From JAVVEH01 sp032251435 (lineage in GTDB: Bacteria; Verrucomicrobiota; Lentisphaeria; Oligosphaerales; MVZH01), in assembly GCA_032251435.1 (NCBI GenBank), contig JAVVEH010000030.1:1-52195 (forward strand): a stretch of 52,195 nucleotides of DNA, in the 5' to 3' direction. Below, in pieces: positions 1-8,766 of the stretch. The notes beneath the pieces were generated by a model. That model did not search any database. It was not told the DNA's origin and worked only from the letters and a program-made list of their open reading frames with translations. The position numbers were made by a program, and so were the translations under genes. Each line of letters starts with the position of its first letter. The stretch's first letter is position 1.

Positions 1-77
1 CTCTCTTTCGATATTCGTTATTCCCTGTTCATCTGTTCATCATTCCCAAGTCTCAGGCAAGATTTTTAGACAACCAT

Positions 78-131
78 ATGCCTGCAAGGGACTGGTATTC
101 GCTACCGCTCATTTACCAGCCCCTGAGGCAT
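78..131. repeat. Imperfect inverted repeat downstream of the HAD-TsaC gene
   Basis: ATGCCT at 78-83 pairs with AGGCAT at 126-131, and inner AGGG/CTGG and CCAG/CCCCT segments extend the stem imperfectly. It lies just past the stop codon of the minus-strand gene. No T-run follows on that strand, so a terminator role is weak. I see no gene in 1-181. Confidence 0.35.
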
Positions 132-181
132 ACGATCCGGTTTTTCCGCGGCGGCGGGTCACACTCACCGTAAGCCGCTGA

Positions 182-2023
182 TCACAATCTGCCGTTGGCG
201 GCTTTCGAGAGCCGGTTGTTCAGCGCCCGCCCCAGGCCGTGGTCGGGAGCATATTCAGCCACGATCTCGCTCAAATTGAGTTGATCAAGCCGCCGGAGAG
301 CGGCGAAGAAGTTGGCGGCGGCTTCTCTGGTGTCGCCGGATTGGCTCAACGTTTCAACGTGTCCCGCGTAGCGCCTCGCGGAGGGGCGGAACAGAAGCAC
401 ACCGATATCGCTACGGCTCTCATAGTCCGTCGGGATCGTTTCAAAGGCGCGGAGCCGTGTCGCCGGCGCGTAATGATTCGCCATCATTCCCGGACTTTCG
501 GATGCGGGGGACCGCCCGGCGGCGGGCGCGATGGTATCCACGCGGCCGATGACCTGTTCAATATCCTCGACCGCGACACCGCCCGGGCGCAGAAGGACCG
601 GCACCGGGCCGGTGAATGAGATGACGGTGGATTCCACGCCGACCCGGCAGGCCCCGCCGTCAATGACCACGGGGCATTGATCGCCCAACTGGTCTTTCAC
701 ATGCCGCGCGGTCGTTGGACTGGTGCACGTGAACCGGTTGGCGCTGGGCGCCGCCAGCGGTGTTCCACAGCGCCGGATAAGCTCACGCGCGATCGGCTGC
801 GCCGGCATCCGGATGGCGACTGTGGGAAGTCCTCCGGTCACACAGTCCGGCACATCGCCGCGCTTGGGCAGGACAAGGGTCAGCGGTCCCGGCCAGAACG
901 CGTCCATTAATTTCCGCGCGTCCGCCGGCACGGTGGCCGCCAGCGACTCCACCTGCCCGGCGCTGGCGATATGGGCGATCAGCGGGTTTGTCCGCGGGCG
1001 TCCTTTAATCGTGAAAATACGCTCCACCGCGTCCGGTTGAAACACGTCGGCGCCCAGGCCGTAGACCGTTTCGGTCGGAAACGCGGCGCAGCCGCCGCCG
1101 CGGATGGCGGCCGCTCCGGCGGCGATTTCCCGGGCTAAATCCCGCTCATGGCCAGGGTGGCTCAGTATCCAATCGGCCGCGTCCGAGAGTTGATGGAAAA
1201 CGAGCTTTTCTTCCTCAAGCTCACCAAGAAGCCGGCCGCCGCGCCCGGTTAAAAGACACAGCCCGAAAACACCCAGTTCATTGGCGACGCGGGTGTCTTG
1301 TGGTTGATCACCGACAACGAATGACCGGCTCAGGTCGATCCCGTAGCGCCGCCGCGCTTCGACCACACAGGCCGTCCGGGGGTCGGCGCGCTCATCCGCG
1401 GCGTGGCGATTCCGCGAGGTTCGCGAACGTCGCTCCGAACAGGAAGAAACGGAAGCCTGACAAGGTTCGGGAGAAGGTTCGGGAGAAGGTTTAGTTTCAA
1501 GAGAGCGACTCTGCGAGTCCGAAGGTCTGCCTCCGAACGAAGTTGAAACTTTGTCCAGAACCTTGTCCAGAACCAAATTCGAACTGGATTCAGGTTCAGG
1601 ACAAAGTTCTGGACAAGGTTTAGTTTCAGGAAAGCGCCCCTGCGGGATCCGCAAATCCCGCTCCGAAAAGGAAGAAACTGAAGCCCGACAAGGTGCGAGA
1701 CAAGGTTTAGTTTCAAGAGAGCGCGGATCAGCGTACCAGTGCTGAATGACGACCCCCGCCGCTGAAAGCGCCTTGTCCAGCGCCTGATTCACCGCCTCCG
1801 CCCGCTTCAGTCCGCGGCCGTCTTCCGCCGTATCCTGGTCGGTGATCACAAACAGCCGGTAAGATGTTTGAAGTTTCAGCAGCGCCGGAACAGTGTCAGG
1901 AAACAGCCGAATATCCGCGGGATCGGTACGATTCCCGATGTCTTCAATCAGTGTTCCGTCCCGATCCAGAAAAACAGCCGGTGTCAGGGGGAAGGCGTTG
2001 TGTTTCACATTTTCGTCAGACAT
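182..2023 (-). CDS. HAD-family phosphatase (GmhB/HisB-N-like) fused to threonylcarbamoyl-AMP synthase (TsaC/Sua5)
   Basis: Two enzymes in one 613-residue chain. The N-terminal part is a HAD phosphatase of the heptose-bisphosphate/histidinol-phosphate type: nucleophile motif FLDRDGT near residue 20, motif II VITDQD, then after an insertion the acidic motif SFVVGDQPQDTRVA. The C-terminal part is TsaC/Sua5, which makes L-threonylcarbamoyl-AMP for tRNA t6A37. Its YrdC domain (about 290-495) has FPTETVYGLG, KGRPRTNPL and APSAN, and a Sua5-type C-terminal domain with NHYAP follows (about 497-613). Residues about 100-198 are a low-complexity insertion coded by palindromic repeats. It sits where relatives carry the Cys-rich zinc loop before motif III, so phosphatase activity is uncertain. 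An ATG at 2023 is preferred over a GTG two codons upstream. It is divergent from the glycosidase gene. Confidence 0.85.
   Translation of the reverse strand: MSDENVKHNAFPLTPAVFLDRDGTLIEDIGNRTDPADIRLFPDTVPALLKLQTSYRLFVITDQDTAEDGRGLKRAEAVNQALDKALSAAGVVIQHWYADPRSLETKPCLAPCRASVSSFSERDLRIPQGRFPETKPCPELCPEPESSSNLVLDKVLDKVSTSFGGRPSDSQSRSLETKPSPEPSPEPCQASVSSCSERRSRTSRNRHAADERADPRTACVVEARRRYGIDLSRSFVVGDQPQDTRVANELGVFGLCLLTGRGGRLLGELEEEKLVFHQLSDAADWILSHPGHERDLAREIAAGAAAIRGGGCAAFPTETVYGLGADVFQPDAVERIFTIKGRPRTNPLIAHIASAGQVESLAATVPADARKLMDAFWPGPLTLVLPKRGDVPDCVTGGLPTVAIRMPAQPIARELIRRCGTPLAAPSANRFTCTSPTTARHVKDQLGDQCPVVIDGGACRVGVESTVISFTGPVPVLLRPGGVAVEDIEQVIGRVDTIAPAAGRSPASESPGMMANHYAPATRLRAFETIPTDYESRSDIGVLLFRPSARRYAGHVETLSQSGDTREAAANFFAALRRLDQLNLSEIVAEYAPDHGLGRALNNRLSKAANGRL
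1431..1722. repeat. In-frame palindromic repeat element inside a coding gene
   Basis: About 290 bp of nested repeats within the HAD domain. A long hairpin has 24-nt arms at 1551-1574 and 1593-1616 (22 of 24 positions pair) with an 18-nt loop, and is bracketed by GAAACT (1545-1550) and AGTTTC (1622-1627). A core ending GGTTTAGTTTC followed by an AAGAGAGCG-like word occurs three times (about 1488, 1618 and 1702). A unit starting CTCCGAA and running through GAAGAAAC and GAAGCC occurs at about 1434 and 1661. The reading frame stays open throughout. The layout resembles the in-frame palindromic elements known from Rickettsia genes, but I cannot tie it to a named family. Confidence 0.8.
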
Positions 2024-2314
2024 GTTCACCGTCTTTGTTGAAGCGGATTAGCGCGGGCGACAGCCGGGTACTATATCGTGGTGTGAGGTTCGTATCCAGC
2101 GCCGGGGATCTGTCCGCGGGAAAAAACAGGGTCACAGCCATCCGGAAGGAATGGCTGACTCAGCGAGGGAACACGTCCATGACGGGGCCCGGGCAGCATT
2201 GTTTTCGCGGAAACAGACGATATGCTACTCACGCGTGCGGGACAAAATCACACGGCCGCGGACCGGATTGGACAGCGTCCGCGTCACACCATTACAGAGG
2301 ATATAAATCAAGGC

Positions 2315-4030
2315 ATGATGTTCGATATCAGCAAGGTTCCATTCAGCCGGTACGGGTCGTATTTTTCTCTTTCGATCAACGACTGGGGTCCTTTGGGGAC
2401 CGGCCTGTACTTGCGCGCGCACTACGGAAAAAGTCCGATGGTGTTTCGGATTGATCCGGTCCGTGACGGCCAGGTTTTGGCGTATGACACCGAGGCGTCT
2501 CCCAGCCTGCTCAAGCTGACAGCCGCCGGCGGCGGGGACGTGGAGTTTGTTATTTCCGGCGACGGGACGGCGCGTCTGCGCGGCCGGGGAGTGTCCCTGC
2601 GGCTGGAGATGCCGGCTGAGCGCTGGACTTGGGCGTACCAGATTCCCGGGGCGTGGGCGTTCAATTACTCTCCTTGCCAGTTTCAGTTGGCGCTTGACAT
2701 GCTGCGGGGGGACTTGGATGTGGTGGCCCCCTGGCGCAAGGGCAAGGGTTTCTGCTATGAAACCACCCATGCCGTCATGACCCTCAGCGGCGATGCTGAA
2801 GGTTGTTTTGAAGCGGCCATTGACGATTTTCTGACAACGTGGATCAAACCGGAACGGGCAACTTTCGACACCTGCCGCGAGGCGGTGGCCCGGGAATACG
2901 CCGAATGGACCCGAGGACTGCCCGAAGTGGGCGGCGGCGACGCGGCCGCCTGCGACCTGGCCGCCTATGTCAACTGGTCGGCGGTAGTCAATCCGGCCGG
3001 CTATGTGACCCGGCCCGCGATGTATATGTCAAAAATGGGCATGTGCAACGTCTATAACTGGGATAACGTCTTCAACGCCATGGCGCACTGTGCCCATCGG
3101 CCGGGGCTGGCTTGGGATCAGCTGCTGATCATGGCCGATCATCAGGACACCTATGGGAAAAGTCCGAGCAGTATGAATAGAAACGAGATCCGCATGACGA
3201 TCACCAACTCCCCCATCCATGGCTGGGGGCTGCGATATATGCGCGCCGCCAATCCCGGTCTGCTCACGCCGGAACGACGGGCCGAAGCCTATGACTATCT
3301 TTCCCGGTGGACGGAGTGGATCCGCACGTGTCGCGTCTGGCCCGGAGACCGCCTCCCCTTCCACCACCATGGTTTCGACGGCGGCTGGGATAACGCCTCA
3401 ATTTTTGACCAGGGCGTGCCTGTCATCACGCCGGATTACGCCGCCTACACGATCCTGCAGATGGAGGTTCTGTCGGACTTGGCCAAGGAGCTGGGGCGGG
3501 CGGAGGAGGCGGTGGTCTGGAACCGCCGGGCCGAGGATATGCTGACGGCTTTGGTGGAGGATTTATGGCGGGACGACCGCTTTATCGGCATCCTGCGTCC
3601 GTCAGGGAAAGCTGTTTTCTGCGACAGTCTTCTGATCTGCATGCCCTTGGTGCTGGGAACGCGTCTGCCCGAAGATGTGCGGACCCATTTGGTCGCGCGT
3701 GTCAAGGATCATCTCACGCCGCATGGGCTGGCCACTGAAAAACTCGACAGCCCCGCCTACGTCGAGGGGGGATACTGGCGGGGGCCGATCTGGGCGCCGT
3801 CCACCATGCTGATCACCTCCGGACTCATCGAAATCGGCGAGGCGGAGCTGGCCCGGACGATCATGCGGGCGTTCTGCGATATGTGCGCCGAAAACGGGTT
3901 CTACGAAAACTTTGACCCCATCACCGGCAAGGGCTATTACGACACGGCCTACACCTGGACATCCAGCGTGTTTATGATGTTCGCGCGTATGTTGCACGGG
4001 AATTCGCCGACATCCGGGGAGGAGGGATGA
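2315..4030 (+). CDS. Glycoside hydrolase with (alpha/alpha)6 barrel, GH63/GH37-like (MGH1 type)
   Basis: About 571 residues and no signal peptide, so probably cytoplasmic. Family landmarks of trehalase, mannosylglycerate-hydrolase and glucosidase-I type barrels are visible in order: YNWDNVFNAMAHC, then FDGGWDNASIFD (the W-D-N/S acid motif), YWRGPIWAPSTML and FYENFDPITGKGYYDTAYTWTSS (the E-N-x-x-P-x-T-G segment holding the likely base). The N-terminal 170 residues look like a beta-sandwich domain. Substrate cannot be read from sequence; an alpha-glucoside, alpha-mannoside or trehalose-like sugar are all possible. The tandem ATGs at 2315 and 2318 follow a GAGG at about 2297; an upstream in-frame start at 2222 exists, but its extra residues do not look like protein. 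Confidence 0.75.
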   Translation: MMFDISKVPFSRYGSYFSLSINDWGPLGTGLYLRAHYGKSPMVFRIDPVRDGQVLAYDTEASPSLLKLTAAGGGDVEFVISGDGTARLRGRGVSLRLEMPAERWTWAYQIPGAWAFNYSPCQFQLALDMLRGDLDVVAPWRKGKGFCYETTHAVMTLSGDAEGCFEAAIDDFLTTWIKPERATFDTCREAVAREYAEWTRGLPEVGGGDAAACDLAAYVNWSAVVNPAGYVTRPAMYMSKMGMCNVYNWDNVFNAMAHCAHRPGLAWDQLLIMADHQDTYGKSPSSMNRNEIRMTITNSPIHGWGLRYMRAANPGLLTPERRAEAYDYLSRWTEWIRTCRVWPGDRLPFHHHGFDGGWDNASIFDQGVPVITPDYAAYTILQMEVLSDLAKELGRAEEAVVWNRRAEDMLTALVEDLWRDDRFIGILRPSGKAVFCDSLLICMPLVLGTRLPEDVRTHLVARVKDHLTPHGLATEKLDSPAYVEGGYWRGPIWAPSTMLITSGLIEIGEAELARTIMRAFCDMCAENGFYENFDPITGKGYYDTAYTWTSSVFMMFARMLHGNSPTSGEEG

Positions 4031-4133
4031 AGGCTGAAAGCTGAAGGGTGAATGAACCGGGTACGGACTTAACCGATGATTTTCCCCGGACAAACGCGGG
4101 TTGCCAAGCGAGTCAGGCGGATTATCTTGTGCC

Positions 4134-6218
4134 GTGATCAAACCTCTGGAACCAACTGAAGAACCGTTTGTTGACGCGGCGGTCATCGTCTGTGATACGC
4201 TCGTCGCCGGGATGGCGGCGGACGAGGACGAGGTCCTCCCCGGTCGTCTGCTGGACACTGTCGAGACGTTTTTTGGCGCGGACACGCCGCTGAAACGGGC
4301 GGTGGAACAAGGCGGGCGCCCGTATGAGGAGCGTCCCCAGCAACTGGACATGGCCCGGGCGATCGCCCGGACATTGGTGTCGGGCGGCCATCTCTGCGTG
4401 GAAGCCCCGACCGGTGTCGGCAAAACCTTCGCCTATTTGATTCCGGCCATTTATTACGCGCTTGAGACAGGCAAGCGCGCGGTTGTCAGCACCCATACCA
4501 TCAGTCTGCAGGAACAACTGGTCAACAAGGATCTGCCGTTGTTGAAACGCTTGACGGGTCTGGATTTCAGATACGCGATCGCCAAAGGCCGGGCGAATTA
4601 CGTCTGCCGCCGCCGACTGGAGATGGCGGCGGGCAGCGCCAGAGAGTTTCTGCCGTCCGCTGATTTACTGCCGACCGTTGAAAAGATCCGCTTATGGACT
4701 GAAACAACCCGGGACGGGACTAAAAGTGATTTAGAGGAAGAGCCGGAACCGGCGGTGTGGGAATCCGTTTGTTGCGAAGTGGGTAATTGTCTTGGCAACG
4801 CCTGCGATTACTTCAACACCTGCTTCTTTATGAAAGCGAGAATCCGGGTGTTCAGCAGCCAGGTTATTATCGCCAATCACGCCGTTTTTTTTATTGACAT
4901 GGCCATGAAAGAGGCGGCGGAGCACGCGGCGGAGGCGGGTATTTTGCCTGATTTCGGCATGGTGGTTCTGGATGAGGGGCATTGCGTGGAAGACACCGCG
5001 GCGGAAAACCTGGGGGTGGGGGTCAACTACTATGCTCTCCGGCGGTTGTTGCGGCGGCTCTATAACCCCGAGCGCGCCCGGGGACTGCTGACGGACAGCA
5101 TGCACACCGAGGCGCGGCTGGCGACTATCCGGGCGCTGGATCAGATGGAAGCCTTTTTCGGCCGCCTGTATGACTGGGTTGAGATGCAGGATGAGAATCC
5201 GTTGCGCTACACATCTCCCGGTCATATTCCCGATCTGCTGGGTGACATTTTAGAGGATGTCGCCGCCAAAGTCTACGATCTGGCGAAAACCGAGATGGAT
5301 GACGGGCGGAAAACGGAGCTTCTGACGTTATGCCAGCGGACCCGGGATTACCGGCAAGCCATTCACACTGTTTTGCAGATGACCGAGGCGGGGTACGTTT
5401 ACTGGTTTGAGCGCTTCGGCAACGCTCCGCCGGGGCTGTCGCTGAACGGCGTGCCCGTGGATGTCTCCGGATTGCTGAAAACGTGTTTATTTTCCCAAAA
5501 TTATTCCGTCATTGTCACCAGCGCCACCTTGGCTGTCCGGGGTGAGCTGGACTATTTCAAGCGGCGGATCGGCGCGGAGTCCGCGGAGTCGCTCGCCTTG
5601 ACATCGCCCTTTCATTTTGCCGAGCAGGTTGAGATTCACGTGCCGACGGGGATGCCCAGCCCGAAAGACACGCGTCATTTTGTGCCCGAAGCGGCGGAAA
5701 AAATTAAACACTATGTCGCCTTGACGCACGGCAAGGCGTTCGTGTTGTTCACCAGTTACATGATGATGCAGGATATGGCCGGGGAGTTGACGGATTTTTT
5801 CAAGGAAAAGAATATCCGACTGCTGGTGCAAGGCGAGGGCATGCCCCGAACAAAAATGCTCGAGATCTTTCGGGAGGATGTGGACTCGGTGCTGTTCGGA
5901 ACCGCCAGTTTCTGGACCGGCGTGGATGTGCCCGGGGAAGCCTTGAGCAGCGTGATTATCACCCGTCTGCCGTTCGCGGTCCCGGATCATCCACTGGTGG
6001 CCGCGCGGCAGGAGAAAATAGAAGCCGAAGGGCGCAATGCTTTCTACGAATATTCGTTGCCCGAAGCCATCCTGCGCTTCCGGCAAGGTTGCGGCCGACT
6101 GATCAGATCCAGAGACGACAAAGGCATTATTGTCATTCTGGACAACCGGGTGCTGACCACCCGTTACGGCAAAGCGTTCCTGGAGTCGCTGCCTCCATGT
6201 AAAGTCCACACCCAATAG
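4134..6218 (+). CDS. dinG: DinG/Rad3-like superfamily 2 DNA helicase with Fe-S cluster
   Basis: A 5'-3' ATP-dependent helicase related to DinG/YoaA/XPD, which resolves R-loops, forks or quadruplexes during repair. Visible motifs: Walker A APTGVGKTFAYL, motif Ia STHTISLQEQL, a four-cysteine Fe-S segment (CCEVGNCLGNAC, then NTCFF), IIANHAVFF, motif II DEGH (a DEAH variant), SATLA, FWTGVDVPGEALSS and the motif VI segment RQGCGRLIRS. The length of about 694 residues fits the family. No exonuclease domain is present. The start is unclear: GTG at 4134 has AGGCGG 12 nt upstream, TTG at 4101 is also open, and an ATG at 4212 would remove part of an acidic leader. It lies 100 bp after the glycosidase. 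Confidence 0.88.
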   Translation: MIKPLEPTEEPFVDAAVIVCDTLVAGMAADEDEVLPGRLLDTVETFFGADTPLKRAVEQGGRPYEERPQQLDMARAIARTLVSGGHLCVEAPTGVGKTFAYLIPAIYYALETGKRAVVSTHTISLQEQLVNKDLPLLKRLTGLDFRYAIAKGRANYVCRRRLEMAAGSAREFLPSADLLPTVEKIRLWTETTRDGTKSDLEEEPEPAVWESVCCEVGNCLGNACDYFNTCFFMKARIRVFSSQVIIANHAVFFIDMAMKEAAEHAAEAGILPDFGMVVLDEGHCVEDTAAENLGVGVNYYALRRLLRRLYNPERARGLLTDSMHTEARLATIRALDQMEAFFGRLYDWVEMQDENPLRYTSPGHIPDLLGDILEDVAAKVYDLAKTEMDDGRKTELLTLCQRTRDYRQAIHTVLQMTEAGYVYWFERFGNAPPGLSLNGVPVDVSGLLKTCLFSQNYSVIVTSATLAVRGELDYFKRRIGAESAESLALTSPFHFAEQVEIHVPTGMPSPKDTRHFVPEAAEKIKHYVALTHGKAFVLFTSYMMMQDMAGELTDFFKEKNIRLLVQGEGMPRTKMLEIFREDVDSVLFGTASFWTGVDVPGEALSSVIITRLPFAVPDHPLVAARQEKIEAEGRNAFYEYSLPEAILRFRQGCGRLIRSRDDKGIIVILDNRVLTTRYGKAFLESLPPCKVHTQ

Positions 6219-6396
6219 ACCCGCGGGACCCGCGAAGTCTAGTGCTCGGAAGTAAGGCATGTTAAAGCGCCATTTAGCATTCAACCATGCTTGGCCGCTC
6301 AACACGGATGCATCCGGGACGGATGCGCTCCATGGACCGTTTTCCTCTGGAAAACATCCGTTTCGACCAGTCAAAAGCCGCTGGCTCATTATTCTT
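6219..6396. other. Gene-free stretch with short palindromes
   Basis: No coding region is apparent between the helicase stop and the SUMF1 fragment. It holds a perfect 12-bp palindrome CGGATGCATCCG (6305-6316) followed by GGA and a further CGGATGC, so alternative hairpins can form. The adjacent SUMF1 reading frame runs open through here on the minus strand, but its residues no longer resemble the family. Confidence 0.5.
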
Positions 6397-6773
6397 GTCT
6401 CAGAAGAGCCCTGGCGGAGCCCGCGGTTCCCCGAGATGTCCGTCTCATTCCATTCCCAGACATTTCCGCCCTGGTCGAAAGTCCCGTAAGGGCTTGTTGA
6501 TGAGCTGTAGGCCCCCACTTCCGTGCGATAATAGGGTGATCCGAGAGCCCATCCATTGACAGCGTAGGTTTCGCCAACGTAGTAGTTTGCGGAATTGGCG
6601 CCGCCTGTCGGCGCTTCCGATGTCGGCGCCGTGTCGCTGCCGGTCGCATAGTCATAGTAGCCCCCGAGCCCCCCATTAAGTGTGGAGTCGTAATAGGCCG
6701 CCTTGTACCACTCGTCCTCGGTCGGGATGAAATAGGCCGTGCCGTAGGTTGCAGCCGCCGTCTGACGGTCCAG
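6397..6773 (-). pseudogene. Fragment of a formylglycine-generating-enzyme/SUMF1-type protein
   Basis: Minus-strand frame with hallmark family words: FIPTEDEWYKAAYY, then YDYATGSDTAPTS, SPYGTFDQGGNVWEWNET and GLRQGS, where intact members read GLRGGSW or similar. The open frame begins straight after two consecutive TAG codons (6774-6779), so the N-terminal half is gone. After GLRQGSS, homology stops although the frame stays open for another 300 codons antisense to the helicase gene. In PVC bacteria such domains are common in multicopy secreted proteins. I read this as a decayed remnant, not an expressed gene. Confidence 0.75.
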
Positions 6774-6841
6774 CTACTAACCGATTCCCGCCCCGCGGTG
6801 ACAGAGGATTGCGCTTCTCCGAAAATGAGTTACATTCACAT

Positions 6842-7672
6842 ATGGTTACTTTCATATACGATCATGCGGGTTGTTTTGCCGGCTTCCACGCTGTTTTGGC
6901 CGCGGCCTTGCTGCTGGCCGGTTGCGGCGGCGGGGATTATCCGGGCCAGTTGAAGCGGCTGCGGGAACAGGCGGCCGAGCAAGCGCTCGCGGAAGCGACG
7001 GCCGCGTTGGATCCGGCGGAGGTGGCCCGTGAGCTTGGTGTCCCCTGGCCCGCGCCCAAACCCCGGATGACGGCTTTGGCTGTGAAAAATGATGTCAACG
7101 CCCGGGTGAAAGAGGTTCTGGATGAGACGTATCCGGTGGAGACGCTGGAGCGTCTGCGGGAGGAGACGGTGGCGAAATACGCGTTAGTCAAAACGGGAGA
7201 CACCGTGGAATTCATGATCAACGGGGGGGCGGGCGTCAATCCAGTGGCCAAAGGGGTGTTTTTCGGCACAACTGAGACCGGCCGGTTTAAAATCGGCTCG
7301 ACCACCTATCATCCGGACGAGTTCAGCCCTGACGACCTGGCGAAGCTGGACCCGGAAGTCCATGAGCGGCGGGTGGAGCTTGAGTATCGGCGCAAGGTGT
7401 TTTTAGTCAAGGATAACCGGCGTTTGCTGGGGCAGAAATTGTTTAACGAACAGTTGCCGCCGGCTATGCGTGACGCCGGTTTCGCGCGGACGAAAGACGG
7501 CGGCTGGATCGCTATGCGGGCGCTGGTGGAAAAACGTCTGGCTGAGAAAGCCGCGGAGCATGCGAAAAAACGCGAGCCGGACGTGCGGGAACGCCTGTTC
7601 AAGGCCAACGGGTTTGTGATTAAAGACGGGGAGTGGAAACCCTCCCTCAAAAAACGCGTTTTCGGGAAATAG
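6842..7672 (+). CDS. Predicted lipoprotein, function unknown
   Basis: A 276-residue protein. From the ATG at 6842 there is a hydrophobic segment ending in the lipobox LLLAGC (Cys about residue 28), followed by GGG, which suggests lipidation and export. The n-region has no basic residue, unusual for a signal peptide, so the true start could differ. The mature part is charged and largely helical, rich in Ala, Glu, Arg and Lys, with a central beta-looking stretch (TGDTVEFMINGGAGVNPVAKG, then FKIGSTTYHPDEF). I do not recognise a family. An upstream in-frame TTG at 6749 runs into the SUMF1 remnant and is unlikely. The next gene starts 10 bp downstream, so the two are probably cotranscribed. Confidence 0.6.
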   Translation: MVTFIYDHAGCFAGFHAVLAAALLLAGCGGGDYPGQLKRLREQAAEQALAEATAALDPAEVARELGVPWPAPKPRMTALAVKNDVNARVKEVLDETYPVETLERLREETVAKYALVKTGDTVEFMINGGAGVNPVAKGVFFGTTETGRFKIGSTTYHPDEFSPDDLAKLDPEVHERRVELEYRRKVFLVKDNRRLLGQKLFNEQLPPAMRDAGFARTKDGGWIAMRALVEKRLAEKAAEHAKKREPDVRERLFKANGFVIKDGEWKPSLKKRVFGK

Positions 7673-7681
7673 GGGGGACGT

Positions 7682-8710
7682 ATGAGGGTTCTCGTCACGG
7701 GTATGATCGCGGGCATGGATGATGATTCGTGGATGGATCAGTTGCTGGCGAAGGCCGATCACGCCGGTGTTCCGCTCAAAACATATAATTTTATCCGGCA
7801 ACTGGAAGCGACGGGAGAAAAACGCCTCAATCGATTGCTGGGCGCCACCAACTATCTGTTCCAAGTTTTGCGGGAACGCGAATACCGGAAAATCGGCTTT
7901 GACATGATTGACCAGGGGGTTGAAAACGCGGTGATCCGCGCCCCCGCCACGATTGAATGGAACCGCATAAACATCAAGCTCAAAGACCACCGGGAAATCG
8001 CGGAATACATCCGCCCGGACGTGATTGTGACTCTGATCGACGCTGAGTGGATGATCCGCCAACGCTTCCAGCAGGCGGATATCAGCAACGCTTTTCTGCG
8101 CAGCATCAAACAGCAAAATCACACCTTTCATGAAATCCTCAGCTGGATGAACGAGGAAGTCAGTCTGTCCGAGGACTGGGCCCGCCATATGGGTGTTCCC
8201 CACTACGTCATTCCGGTCTCGCAGGCACCTGGCAACATCATGAAACTGGTGAGGCGCAAAAACATTCCGTCGTTCTATGTGTCATATTCCATGACGCATT
8301 CGGACGCGCAAGCCCGGAAAGAAGTGAACGCGGTCATCAAGAGACTGGATCAATACGGGGTGGTCATTGATCCGCAGGCGATAGAAATCGGCCAGGACTT
8401 TGACAGCGACACGGATAAGCGGGCGACCTATTCGTACACGGTGCACCGGGATCTGCACTGGTTTGTTGGCAAAGTGGACGCGGTTGTCGCGATTCATCCC
8501 TACGTTGAACGTCCCCCGCTATCCACCGGTATGATGGATGAGCTGGGGCACGCCCGGGATTATCTGAAGCGGCGGTATATGATTTTTCCGCCCAAAAACC
8601 TCAGCCCGTTCACGACTGACAGTTATATCGAGCAAGGTCATGTGTTCTCCACGGGTGAGGAATTTTTCCTCTGCCTTGAGGCGGAAGGCTTCAAACCGCT
8701 GGAGTCCTGA
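7682..8710 (+). CDS. Conserved-looking protein of unknown function, possibly nucleotide-binding
   Basis: A 342-residue soluble protein. The N-terminus (MRVLVTGMIAGMDDDSW) looks like a first beta strand and turn of a Rossmann or degenerate P-loop fold, but no complete GxxxxGK[ST] is present. The middle holds IRPDVIVTLIDAEWMIRQRF and YVIPVSQAPGNIMKL. The C-terminal third (KVDAVVAIHPYVERPPLSTGMMDELGHARDY) resembles segments of nucleoside 2-deoxyribosyltransferase-like folds, where an acidic residue acts on the nucleoside; this is a weak comparison. It lies 10 bp after the lipoprotein gene. I do not assign a function. Confidence 0.7.
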   Translation: MRVLVTGMIAGMDDDSWMDQLLAKADHAGVPLKTYNFIRQLEATGEKRLNRLLGATNYLFQVLREREYRKIGFDMIDQGVENAVIRAPATIEWNRINIKLKDHREIAEYIRPDVIVTLIDAEWMIRQRFQQADISNAFLRSIKQQNHTFHEILSWMNEEVSLSEDWARHMGVPHYVIPVSQAPGNIMKLVRRKNIPSFYVSYSMTHSDAQARKEVNAVIKRLDQYGVVIDPQAIEIGQDFDSDTDKRATYSYTVHRDLHWFVGKVDAVVAIHPYVERPPLSTGMMDELGHARDYLKRRYMIFPPKNLSPFTTDSYIEQGHVFSTGEEFFLCLEAEGFKPLES

Positions 8711-8766
8711 TGGACGCTTCCGGCGAATGATTTTGCTCCGCGGAATCCGCGGAATGGGTCTTTTTC

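Noticed and set aside
5487..6396. Long minus-strand frame antisense to the helicase gene
   Set aside because: Only its first part (the SUMF1 words above 6396) resembles a protein; the rest is the complement of a conserved helicase gene.
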